A DNA stretch of 64,000 nt from Hofstenia miamia (taxonomy: Eukaryota > Xenacoelomorpha > Acoela). The first letter of the stretch is position 1. Every line of letters begins with the position of its first letter. The notes under the pieces are model-generated. The model was not told the DNA's origin, did no database searches, and saw nothing but the letters and a program-made list of their open reading frames with translations. Location: NCBI GenBank assembly GCA_004352715.1, contig SCFE01000101.1:801681-865680 (forward strand). Direction: 5' to 3'. The position numbers and the translations under genes were made by a program. Below, piece after piece: positions 33,934 through 45,775 of the stretch.

Positions 33934-35290
33934 AATTTTAAAGTAAAATGCTTCATTTGACTTAAACAATAAAATTTTAGTATCAATAAGTAATTTTCAA
34001 CATCTAGATTCTGAATAGATAATCAGTTTTCATTTCAAAAAATATTTGGAAAGTGATTTCAAAGTTATCTAAGAAAATTTGCGTTTTTTTATTAAATTTG
34101 TTAAAAAATTGAAATTAAATTGTAAGTTGATGCTGTATGCACTTCTCAAAAAGGAAAACTAAGTACAGCAATAGACTTGAAAGTTGCAAATTTACTTAAA
34201 ATCAAAAATAGCTTAAGAAAAATCTAGTATTAGAAAAAAAAGAAATACCTTAAATTGATATAATGCAGAACTAACTGTACAGAATTTGAAAGTTAAATAA
34301 CTAAGTTGTCTTAAACAATAAAATGTTAGCATATATAAATAAATTTGAACATCTACATTCTGAAAATATAATCAACTTTTCATTTCAAAAGATGTTTGGA
34401 AAAGCAATTTTAAAATCTATCTAACAAAATTTGTGTTTTTAATTAAATTTCTGAAAAATTGAAATTAAGTTGTAAATTGATGCTGTAAGCACTTCTCAAA
34501 ATGAAAAACTAAGGACAGCAATAGATTTGCAAGCTTCGAATTTACTTAAAATCAACAATAGCTTAAGAAAAATCTAGCTTTGAAAAAATCAAATACAAAA
34601 CTAACTATACAGAATTTGAAAGTTAACTGCCTCAGTTGACTTAAACAATAAAATGCAAACATTTATAAGTAAATTGGAACATCTAGATTCTGAATATACA
34701 ATCATCTTTTTATTTTAAAAAGTTCCTAAAGAGCTGTTTAAAGATCAATATTGCAAAGTTAACGTTTTTTGTGAAATTTGAGAAATATTGTATTTAATTC
34801 AACGATTTATACAGAAATGAGTTCTTAAAATGAAAATATAATACAATAAATCAACTCAGAAGCAACAAATTTAGGTAGAATGAGCAATTTTCAACAAAAA
34901 TTCGCTTTTGGAATTCATTCACAAAAATCAGATCTCTTAAATCTGGGGAGCCTTGAAAATTTCACAATGCAACCACTAGATCAACTTAAAAAATAAGATA
35001 TGGACATTTTCAAGTAATTTCAGATCTGTGGAACCTAAATATGACATTGGTTGTACATTTTCAACCATAGTTAAAGAGCAGTTTTAAAAGCAATTTTGCA
35101 AATTTGAATTTTTACATTTCTTTAATTGAATTACAATTAAAGGGCTTCTCAATCTAGAAATCCAATGCCAGGAACACATTTGCCAGTCTTTAATCAATGT
35201 AGAAACATCAATCTTTAATGAGAAGTAATAGTCAATGCTCTGAAAAATGAATATAATTGAAAACCCAGAAATCCCAGTATATTCAATAAC
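33917..35290. repeat. Satellite-like tandem array, about 340-bp unit, four diverged copies
   Basis: Units start at 33917, 34266, 34596 and about 34950. Each starts CAGAACTAAC or a variant, continues to GACTTAAACAATAAAAT, then to an AACATCTAGATTCTGAATA block, a TCATTTCAAAA block, and AAATTGAAATTAA. The first three copies are close to one another; the fourth and the sequence after it are more degraded. Periods are about 349, 330 and 354. There is no coding capacity. Confidence 0.8.
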
Positions 35291-38200
35291 CACGCCAAAA
35301 TCTCAAAGAAATTGACAGAATGGATCATAGATATCAAAAAAATAGAGTAAATTGTAAATGAAGTTTCAAGGTTCATCCATAATATCCATTTTCATCATCC
35401 ACAATACATTTAAATGAACACTGATTTCTTGCAAGTTTATAGAGGTGTCCTAAAATGAAGTGAAATATTACTAAACAAAATGTTAAAGATTAATGAAATT
35501 AAAAACAAAATGCAGTTTATAGACAGTTTTTTCCAAAAAAAATCACTATAATTTTTAAAAAATTACTAACCCATCCCATAATATTAATATCTTAAAGAGA
35601 AACTTTCCCATTATGGAAGATTGACAGGGAATTTTTGGAAAATTGTTTTTGAATGTTATTTCTTGTACTACTGCGAATATCTCAAACTAAAAATTTCCCA
35701 TTTTTGAATTTTTAATTTTGAGAAAAACGATTTTTAATTAAAATTTTTAAAACTTTCCGTATTGGGACAGGACCAAAAAAATTAGAATCTCCTTTCAAAA
35801 CTGCGCATTTTGGTGTAAAAATATTATTCATATCTTTTAAATTATGAAAGAAAATATCTTTTCTGAAAAATTTGCCCAGCTCTGGTCAGCCTAGCTCAGC
35901 CACTATTGATCTTAGAGCTAATAATGCTGAAAAACAATTTTTTTTTCAGTGAAACTTGCTACTTAAAAATTCAAATGTAGCTGTGCTAAGGTTAAGGTAT
36001 AATATCTAAAGGCCAACCCGGGTTTTCAAAATAAATTTTTTTTAAAAAAATTTATGGCTGTGTGAAATTTTTGTCTTGAAATTTCGAACAATTTGAGCAA
36101 AATTCAGAACACTAGTGTGTAAAAACGAAAAAAAAATTTTCAAAATAAGATTTTTTTTCAAATAAATGGTATAAAAAATTTAAAAATTCAGGTTTATTAA
36201 AACATTTATGTAAACTTCTAATGTTGGGAATTTAAAAAACTTTTAATTTTCAAATTCCATTGCTAATTTTTTACGTGAGCTTTCTCCAGATATCATCAAT
36301 GATAGCACAGAAATTATTTTTCCGCTAGAGGGTACAATTTTGACATGTTCAGACTTGTGAAAAGCTTAAGATCTTCAACTTGCAGAGCTCTATAAGCCTG
36401 CAAAATTTCATGTTGATAGCTGCAATATTGACAGAGCAAATGTGTATTTCAAGAAATTTAAAGGGAGTATAGAAAGCAATTAACATTGCTTAACAAGTAT
36501 AGGGGGCTGTGGTTGAAACGGAAAATGGCCAAGATTTTCAGATATAAATATCAGTCTATACTGTCTGAAGCAACTGTTACTAATTGCAGTGTACACCGCT
36601 TGCAGCAAGTTCATCACCACTGCTTAATTTAATCTAATTAGTTTAATTAGTTTTTGTTCATTCAATACTTAGATTTTGTCTCACTAAGAAGTCTTTATTC
36701 TTTTGAAAATTTTATATTTTGAGTAATTTGTTTGTTACAATTAGCAATAAAAAGAGACGATTAGTTAAAGTAACGAAATGCCTGTAACTGATCAGCTCTA
36801 ATCAGAACGTGTAAAAAACCATGTCACAATGTTCCAGATATTTTGTAGAATTGAAACTTCAAAAATCAACAAACACATTTGTAATGAATATGATTTTATA
36901 AATTATAAAGAGATAAAGAAGTACTTCTGAAAAACTAGAAGGGAGGCGAAGACATTGGAGTTGAGTTTTGAAGCACGACTTGCGACCGGGTAGGGACACG
37001 CAATATTTTTTACATTTATTTTTGATCTTGCAAGCCTAGTGTTTGAGGAAGTTAATTTCACAAATTATATGATTTTTTACTAAACGATTTATTATTGTTA
37101 TTTAGGTTTTTATTATTAAGATTTATTAAAAACTTATTTTTTCTGTAGATAATCGGGAATTAATGTTCTAAATATATGCAGACACATATTGCTTTAAAAA
37201 ATAAGTTTTATAAAGTCAAATTTAAGAAACAATTTAAAAATTTGGTCACAAAGACCCTATCAAGCTTGGCTACCAACCACGCAGAAAAATGCAAATTTGG
37301 CAATGGTGAACTGTAGAGTTCAGGAATGGTACAGAAATACTAAATTTGAAGAAAATCCCCAGGTACGGATCCATTTTTGTATTAGGTCACTTTGATTTTA
37401 GAAGGCTCAAAATCAATATTATTTGAAGCTTTATAATATAGTATATGAAAAGCTCATTAAATTTTCAGTCAAGTTAATACGTTATTTAAGATTAATATAT
37501 TACTATCATTTGAGGAACAAGTGTTTATTTTTTGAAAATCTGCGTCGGTTAGTTTTTTCCATGGTCTATGTTGGGTATGATTCAAAGTAGTGTTCAGATC
37601 GAGTACACTGATGTGTGGTTGAACTCCGGGTCTGCGCAGAACAATTGTACTCGGAACTCACCCTCTACTATGTCATCTTCATCTAGAGATCTGATGAGAA
37701 CCGCATGGGAATGTCATTGGGCTCTCACAATAACTTCCATGGGCATCAGTTTGTGAATGGAAGTACAAACTTGCTTCATGTACAACTCTTTTTTTGGCTA
37801 TACTTCTGTAGAATTTCTTTGAAAAACACTTTTTCAAATATTTCCATTTTTGTTAATCAATATTTAATCGAATTTAAAGTAATTTAATAAAAATCTTGAA
37901 AACGACTAGTGTTGTGAAATACACTACAAATGTTAATTTCTATTTAAACATTTACTTTTTGAAAGAAATTATTAAATTATTTTCTAGTTAGGTGTGGCAT
38001 TGCAGTGTTGAAGTGAAGCAGCTGCAGTATTGAATAAATCAACAAAAGCATCATTATTTGCATTAAACAATAAAAATTTTGTAAACTGTGTATTTTTAAA
38101 ATATATTTTAGTTTTCTATATAATGATTTGCAGCAAAGAAATATGTGCAATTATTAGACTCCCATCAAATCTTATAGCTGCTGCTAATCAGTATTATAAT

Positions 38201-38598
38201 TCTAAGCACATTTTTAAATAGAAATGTAGTAGGCCTAAGCTTCATAGTTTTCCAAAACTTGTTGTAATGTAATCAATACATGAGTCACCGGAAAATAAAT
38301 TATTGTAACATTTATTATTGTAATCATTTGAGGAATTTTAATTTATCAGCTAAAGGGCGAATAAATTATATACTAAAATTCGTTCAAATTTAGAATTTAA
38401 TTGATGTAATCAAAGTAAGCATATTCCGTTAGAGGGTTCAAAATTTTCTCAGAAGAATTACTTTATATATGCTTGCAACTACTCCTAATTCATCCTATTA
38501 TCGGTATACATTATTCAAGTTTGTTATCACAAAATGAGAGATATACATTGCAGATCAACTTTAGAATATTTCAATTTAGTTATTACAGACGTAATTCC
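35291..38598. other. Non-coding DNA, no supported gene
   Basis: AT-rich sequence. A GC-richer island at 37545-37760 has the texture of degraded coding DNA on the minus strand, but all frames carry stops and I recognise no family. Confidence 0.45.
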
Positions 38599-39481
38599 TA
38601 CGTAGCCAACCACTTGTGGCAAAAACAGTGCGCCATTTGGTGGGATTTGGCCACCTGTGGCTAACTGGTGGTCCACCAGTGGCTAGTTGGTGGGCCACCA
38701 GTGGCCCACTGATGGCAAGAGTAGGATTTTCGTATCAGAGCAATGTTTTAAATGTAACAATAGCAAAATTTTGTATTGATAAATACAATAAATACCTTTA
38801 ACATTGCAGTTTAAACTAACAGCAGCCCACAATAAAGGGTTAAAGGAAATGCTAGCAATCTTAGCATTCATATTGATTTTAATTTGGAATGGTAAATAGA
38901 AAGAATTTCTTTATTGTAAACAATAACAACAAGCATACAAAAATGCCCAATTAAAATTAAATTTTCAATATCAGAAGAAATTGCAATTTTTAAACATTGT
39001 TTTTTCCAATAATTAAAAATAATTTTTGCCCAATTTTATGTACTCATATAGAGATTGATTTAAAGGTCCGTGAATAATCATGAATAAATTATTTTAAAAC
39101 TTAGTTCTGCACATATATGTTACAATTTTTGCAAGCAGAAAATTGCAAAAAAGTTTTTCACAATGAATTTTTTATATTTATAAGATCTAAGAAACATAAT
39201 AATAAATAATATTTTACTTGCAAGCATTATCTCATAAGTTAGTTATGATTAAAAATAAACCAGATGCCACTAGTGGTCCACCAGTTGCTGACTGGTGGCT
39301 ATGAGTGGCTGCAATAACTACTACTGCTTCTACTTCTCCACCCGTGGTCCACTGGTGGCTATGAGTTGCTGCAATTGCCACTACTGCCACTACTTCTCCA
39401 CCAATAGGCCTTTTCTGGTGGGGACTGGTGGCCGCCCATGCCACTCATTCCCCACCAGTGAACCACTGGTGGTGACTACAT
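38599..39481. mobile_element. Probable non-autonomous DNA element with CCACCAGTGG subterminal arrays
   Basis: Two clusters of a GC-rich palindromic word, CCACCAGTGG with TGGTGG-N-CCACCA inverted pairs, lie at about 38607-38716 and 39265-39482, separated by about 550 bases of ordinary AT-rich DNA. The outer borders are similar in inverted orientation: ACGTAGCCAACCACTTGTGG on the left and, reversed, ATGTAGTCACCACCAGTGG on the right. This suggests terminal inverted repeats with subterminal transposase-binding arrays. In the right cluster a roughly 60-70 bp unit (GTGGTCCA...CTTCTCCACC) is tandemly duplicated. No target duplication was identified. The peptide frames across it are repeats and not genes. 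Confidence 0.45.
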
Positions 39482-39600
39482 GGGTTGTTTGGAATGTTGA
39501 CCAGTTAATTATTATTATTCATTTTGAATACCAATATCGCGAAAATTTATGTTACACACATAACTCTAATGCTACTCAAGAGGTGTATTGTGCTCATTGA

Positions 39601-41146
39601 GGTAACCAATAGAGCCCTGACCAATGGCGCATCCTTCAGGAATGATAAATATTCTGATTGTTGTTGGGATAATTGCTGAAACTTTTGACACGTTGAAATT
39701 CAACTCATTACAGTAAATTTAACTTTATAAAGCAATTTAGTTGGAATAATTTTCTAACAATTCCCTCATGAAATATTGTTTCAGAATACTGCGTTCTTCA
39801 TCATTAACATACCGGCTTATGTTGTAGAAGTGGCATCTCTTTATTGTAAGTTGGTCACGTCATCCTTAAACCTATCTCGACTGAGGATGCTTTTTGAGCA
39901 CCCCTTGAGAAATCATGTTATATGTCTAAATTGAAAAAAAGTTTTAGACCTGATTTTTTTTACTTTTCCTAAAATTTGGTTATCAAGACAAATCACTAAA
40001 GATATGAATCATGCATTTATTATTTTTGTATTTATTCACATAAGATTCTAAAAAATCTATGGTATTTCTATTGCTACCTTGAAAGTGAAAGCAAAGAGAT
40101 ATTAACTCTCGCTTTACCGGAGGACAGCTCTTCGCAAAAGTATTGAGACAGTTATCAATTTAATAATTTAAATAATTTAGTGATTTAGTTGTGTACAATA
40201 ACCCGTTAATAAGGTTAGATTATTAAAATGTATCCCCTGTCACTTCTAGAAAACAATTTCAACACAATATAATTGTGACTTAATGTTTCCTCTTTGGATC
40301 ATATGTTACCGGATATTTCTTAGTAAAGAATGAAACGCTTTCAAATGGTTCTGCCAACATTTTTACAAAACCAGAGCTTAGTTACATGCATATAGCTAAT
40401 ATTAGACAATACCATTCAAGTATTAGGAAAGTCGTGCATAATATTGCTTTACAGAAATGATAGAAAATTAAAGTTTCTTCAGAAATGCGTAAAAATAGTG
40501 CAAAAACTTTTTCAAGCATCGAAGGCAAAGCTTTTCGAAATTTTAAAGCGTTTATACTTGCCCTTGCCTACTAGGTATATGTTGCATTTTTTTCCAAATT
40601 TCTGACTATAAAATTGACTTTAAATAAATTAAGTGTAAAAAGGGAATCAATTAACCCAAACAATGGCAAAAATATTATCAACAAATAAACTGATTTCAAA
40701 AACTTTAAAATGTGTAATAGAAACCATACATTTAAATTGAAAACAAAAGACTTTCGTTCAAAAATGTAAAATATTGAAGCCAAAGGTATAAAAATCTCTA
40801 ACACTGAAAATATTTGGAATAAAATTCAACAAACGTTTGTAAGCATAAAGTTTGGTAACACATTGTAACACATGACGTCGGCATTTATGTATTTAATAGG
40901 CTAAATTGGAGCTTAGAAGCAATTTTCACAACTTACAGCAATCTTTTGATATAGAACTCTTCAAATTTGGCAACATACGCCACTGCATTCACATGAAAAA
41001 TTGGAGTAATGTTAGTTTTCGAGACCACACATTTTTCCCGGTATCGGAATAGTGGTTTTTGGATTGAAGTGTGCAGCACTAGCATTTAAATGTCAAGGGA
41101 CTGATAATCAAGCTTGTCAAATGCATTGAAAGAACTTTATTTATAG
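39601..41146. other. Non-coding DNA, no supported gene
   Basis: No convincing frame, repeat or element ends seen. Confidence 0.5.
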
Positions 41147-41441
41147 GTGTGTTCCCACTATCGGCTTTTATCACTTGTCAAGAAATCGGTGAAAAAGGTC
41201 GATGGTGTGTAAACTCTATCTACTTTTCTATCAGCTCACAAAGATCCATAGTGTGAGCGCTCAATTCAATTTTTGGTAAAACAGCTAAATTACTGTCATC
41301 TGATAAAAAATCGATAGTGGGAAAACTATCCTAACACCGGATTTTCAGATAAAAAATCAGATAATAAAAATCGCCAATGTGAACAAAACTAATTGCATTT
41401 TGGACTAAAATCTGTGATAAGAGTCGATAGTGGGAACACAC
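41147..41441. mobile_element. MITE-like element with GTGTGTTCCCACTATCG termini and internal copies of the motif
   Basis: The left end GTGTGTTCCCACTATCG and the right end are perfect inverted repeats for 17 bases and continue with few mismatches to TTATCAC. Inside, degenerate versions of TCGATAGTGGGAA recur at roughly 50-60 base spacing in the orientation of the right end (for example TCGATGGTGTGTAA, TCCATAGTGTGAG, TCGATAGTGGGAA, TCGCCAATGTGAA). Such arrays are usual at the ends of non-autonomous DNA transposons, where transposase binds. I could not define a target duplication, so the superfamily is open. Confidence 0.65.
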
Positions 41442-41520
41442 GTTAAAAAATGATGATCTCCAAAAAAACATGAAGTGTTCAGCTCCAATTCTTAAAATAT
41501 AAATCTTCTCTAATCCAAAT

Positions 41521-41830
41521 TTGGTAAAACGAAATCACTTGACAAATTATTTGATAACCATGAGCAGATCTTCTGCTTTTTCTGTTTTTGCAAAGGATTT
41601 CGACTACGTATCTCAAAATTTGCTAATTCATAAATTCATTTCCTTCAATATTGTAGGTAACACTTTGTCTCTATCAAAAGCATATGTAAGCATCTGCTAC
41701 TAATACTTTCAAACTAACAATACAAAGCCATGTTTCCATACTTATAACTAGTGGAGTATCTCAGGGATTAAAGCATATAGCTTATTTTTTTCACTGCTTG
41801 AATTTTACTTGATCAAGTCTATAAATACAT
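41521..41830 (+). pseudogene. LINE reverse transcriptase remnant (palm region)
   Basis: A 60-codon frame contains AFSVFAKDFDYVSQNLLIHK, matching the non-LTR RT motif A region in which the first catalytic Asp lies in an F-D-x-V-x-H context. A further 20-30 codons follow in another frame with a SGVSQG element near 41752, the counterpart of the SG-x-PQG motif B. The spacing and order are right for an RT. It has stops and is truncated at both ends. Confidence 0.7.
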
Positions 41831-42388
41831 AATAACTGACTAAATAACGAAATAAATAAATAAAGAGTTTGATGGTAGCTCCTTTGAATATCATGAATAA
41901 TAATAATTTCATTAATAATAAAAAACTTCCTTTTTATATATTTATATAAAATACTCATAGTTGTTATGGAAGAAGAATTTTTATAGATTGTATATTTTTC
42001 GCATTACATTCTTCGATTATGCGAAATTAAATAACTGCAAAACATGCTTTCAAAGACAGACGTTTATATTATTGCTACCAGCAGACATGCCTCTTTAAGC
42101 TCTAAATGTAGCATCATCCAAGAAAGAACAACCAAAACTCTATCGATGATTTATGTTAATTCTTGGAAAATGCATTTATTAATTTTGATAGTTTAATTTC
42201 GGCAAGTAGTAGTCGCCAAAATGGTTTGACAAAATTAAGTGTGGACGAAACGCCTGCACACAGTTCTGCATAGCCACGAGGTACGCAGAAATTTAAACCG
42301 TGGGAAAACCAAAATTGAAATTAGGCGACTGGTACTTGTTTAGCAGCATTTAATCGGTAAATATGTTTTAATAAATTTAGTATAAATA

Positions 42389-43388
42389 NNNNNNNNNNNN
42401 NNNNNNNNNNNNNNNNNNNNNNNNNNNNNNNNNNNNNNNNNNNNNNNNNNNNNNNNNNNNNNNNNNNNNNNNNNNNNNNNNNNNNNNNNNNNNNNNNNNN
42501 NNNNNNNNNNNNNNNNNNNNNNNNNNNNNNNNNNNNNNNNNNNNNNNNNNNNNNNNNNNNNNNNNNNNNNNNNNNNNNNNNNNNNNNNNNNNNNNNNNNN
42601 NNNNNNNNNNNNNNNNNNNNNNNNNNNNNNNNNNNNNNNNNNNNNNNNNNNNNNNNNNNNNNNNNNNNNNNNNNNNNNNNNNNNNNNNNNNNNNNNNNNN
42701 NNNNNNNNNNNNNNNNNNNNNNNNNNNNNNNNNNNNNNNNNNNNNNNNNNNNNNNNNNNNNNNNNNNNNNNNNNNNNNNNNNNNNNNNNNNNNNNNNNNN
42801 NNNNNNNNNNNNNNNNNNNNNNNNNNNNNNNNNNNNNNNNNNNNNNNNNNNNNNNNNNNNNNNNNNNNNNNNNNNNNNNNNNNNNNNNNNNNNNNNNNNN
42901 NNNNNNNNNNNNNNNNNNNNNNNNNNNNNNNNNNNNNNNNNNNNNNNNNNNNNNNNNNNNNNNNNNNNNNNNNNNNNNNNNNNNNNNNNNNNNNNNNNNN
43001 NNNNNNNNNNNNNNNNNNNNNNNNNNNNNNNNNNNNNNNNNNNNNNNNNNNNNNNNNNNNNNNNNNNNNNNNNNNNNNNNNNNNNNNNNNNNNNNNNNNN
43101 NNNNNNNNNNNNNNNNNNNNNNNNNNNNNNNNNNNNNNNNNNNNNNNNNNNNNNNNNNNNNNNNNNNNNNNNNNNNNNNNNNNNNNNNNNNNNNNNNNNN
43201 NNNNNNNNNNNNNNNNNNNNNNNNNNNNNNNNNNNNNNNNNNNNNNNNNNNNNNNNNNNNNNNNNNNNNNNNNNNNNNNNNNNNNNNNNNNNNNNNNNNN
43301 NNNNNNNNNNNNNNNNNNNNNNNNNNNNNNNNNNNNNNNNNNNNNNNNNNNNNNNNNNNNNNNNNNNNNNNNNNNNNNNNNNNNNNNN
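42389..43388. other. Assembly gap (exactly 1000 N)
   Basis: A placeholder gap. Just after it (43391-43451) is a short open frame with two cysteines, closing on a GTAAGT donor on the plus strand. It could be an exon but is too short to assign. Confidence 1.
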
Positions 43389-44593
43389 ACCCGTTTGGCT
43401 TGCACTCGATTCATTCCATAGCATGTAGTAATAAATGCAACAAAGGCGTTTTGCCATCGTAAGTAAATATTATTATTTATCTTAACCGAGTTTTAGATCC
43501 AAATTATGACAAATAATGTGACCGATAATGTGACCGATTTTATAGTTATTTTAATAGTAGTTTGTAGCTAGCGTTTGTACATAGTTTTTTTAGTAGCTAG
43601 CGTTGTGTCTTATTTTTAATGTGTCAGTAGTTTATAGTTAATTGTTCGTATCGTAGTTTAATATATGTAGGAAGCTGCTCTATATATTTAAAGTTTTTAC
43701 GTAATAGCAGCTAGTGTCTGTCATTGCCAACAACTACTGACAATATACGAATTGAGCTTGAGCACTAAGTCGATTTGTGTTCATAGTTTATTTCACTCAT
43801 TAAGCACACATAACAAACATAGTTTCATGAGACTGAGCTGAGTTGGACTCACAATGGATTGGATCTGTAACTACGGAAAAGGATGGAGTTGTTGATAGTT
43901 CTGGCGAGCCTGTTATGATCTCAGTGACTTGGCGTCGGGCAAGTGCGCCCAGAGATTTCAATCCTCTTCCATCGATGGAGTATCTAAATAATACTAATTA
44001 ATAATTGTTATTGGAACATCTGTTAATGCAGTGTGGAATACACAATTAAAGGAAAGAAGAGGAAACTTAGATAATACTTACCCCGTGATAGCTGGCGCTG
44101 ATCCCTGGATTGATTCTCCAAGTAGATTATCTAGTTATGAAGTGTTAGTTTCACCTGGGTAGCGATATTACATAAAAATGTTTACATTAATAACTTACTT
44201 TTAGAATATTATAAACAAAACGTTGTTCATTAAGTCTCAATAGTATAGGAATCTTCGTAAAGAATAGCATGAAGACTTCCCATGGCTAAGGAGAAGCATT
44301 GAAATATTCTTTTTGTGTGAAATAGATTCGTACAAATCACACCTGGTAAAAATTTTCTTATTTTTATTGTATACATATCACTACCAAAGCAGCTACTTTA
44401 TTTGTTAGAAATTGAAAACATTCAGAGGGATGGGCTAGACCCGAGAAAAATACTGAAAAAATTTTGTTTTGTCATTTTTGCATAAATTAACTTCAAAAGA
44501 CATCTCTATCACTACTTACATCACTTTCCTAAAACATGGACAATTAACAACAATCTTGTGCGAAAATGAAAACAAGCAGGTGGCTAACAGAGA
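43389..44593 (+). other. GC-richer patch with short coding-like frames, unassigned
   Basis: At about 43837-43999 a 54-codon frame without an ATG start has varied, protein-like composition (WIGSVTTEKDGVVDSSGE and later SVTWRRASAPRDFNP). It is followed in another frame by a similar stretch to 44162 (IAGADPWIDSPSRLSSYE). This suggests degraded coding DNA, perhaps of a transposable element. I do not recognise the family. The region 43500-43830, with repeated GTAGCTAGCGTT words, could be an LTR-like leader, but no primer site follows. Confidence 0.3.
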
Positions 44594-44861
44594 GTGAAGA
44601 GAGGATTAATGAACTTTAATAAAGGCAATCCTTTATACAGACTAAAATCGAATACGAAGAAAAAGCGATTGAAGGAGAACTTATCACTTATTAATGTAAC
44701 AAAAAATAGAAAACATCCAAAACCCAAAAGAGCATTAGCAGTTTTAGTGTGTTATCATTATTGCGAAATTTCTGATGCTTTCATTTTTCATTGGATCCGG
44801 GTAGGCCACCCAAAAATTTCTCTTAGTAGGAGTATGCAACAACCATCAAATTTGGAGTAAG

Positions 44862-44984
44862 CGTGGAGAAATAGTTGCTATTCTCACTTCAGAGAAATGT
44901 TCATTGCCTTTTATTTAAGCATCAGCTTTTGTGAAGTACTTGTGCATGTGCCTGCATGTATATGCATATAAAATTAGAACTAAC
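44862..44984. repeat. Dispersed repeat, longer copy
   Basis: Shares CGTGGAGAAATAGTTGCTATT and, after a 36-base interval, a block from TAAGCATCAG to GCATATAAAAT with the segment at 50739-50830. The two copies are nearly identical where aligned. Confidence 0.8.
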
Positions 44985-45775
44985 TTTTCAAAAAGCTTTC
45001 TGAGAGTATATAAAAGCTCTGCAGACCTTTCATTGCCTATTTTAGCTTTATATCTTGTCAAATAAAATATAATTTTTTTCTATATCTTGGGTTGCATTTC
45101 AGCGAACACATTTATGATAAAAATCCCGCATTTATTACATAAAGTGACTATGATATATCACTTCACACAACAATTACTTATCATACATATTTACGTTAAA
45201 AATGCACTCCTTGCGAGGATGCCCCATTAAATTTGTTTTTTTCGAAAATGACTAGTAAACAACTAGGATTAAACCGATTCTATAATAAATTAAATTTTAT
45301 ATTAGATTGAAAATTTTTTTGATTATGGTAGGCATTCAAGCGTTTATTAGTTAAAATTTATAGAAGATTTTTCTTTAGAAATTATCATCAACTGAAAATT
45401 TAGAAGTAGTATGAGCAATCATTTTAGAACATTTTAAACATTCAATGCACCACTGTTCCAAACAGACTACATCACTGAGTTGGAAATTGTATTATATAGT
45501 TCTATCTTTTCACAATAAGCTTACAAATTGTTTAGTTATAAATGAGTATATAATCGCTTTCTAATGAAATTGAACTACACACTTTCAAATTAGCTTAACA
45601 AGCTAATACATTTTTAATGCAAATGTATAAATAAATTTACAAGTCAAAAGTTTAAAATACAAAGCAGTGAGTACAATTGATATAAGTAATTTTACAAGCA
45701 ATATTAATGATATCCTAAACAACTTTGGTACTTTAAAAACAGTAACGATTCTGGATCTATCTGGACTTGCAAATG
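44985..45775. other. 3' flank of the GPCR gene; no gene seen
   Basis: AT-rich DNA. It would contain the 3' UTR of the minus-strand GPCR gene, but I could not choose a polyadenylation signal with confidence among several AATAAA-like words. Confidence 0.4.

Noticed and set aside
39232-39600. Repetitive peptide frames on both strands with GG/VA/HSHQ units
   Set aside because: Generated by the CCACCAGTGG repeat array; periodicity in both strands shows it is not protein-driven.
44594-44860. 88-codon plus-strand frame
   Set aside because: Lys/Asn-rich, no motif, no splice context, and its end abuts a dispersed repeat.
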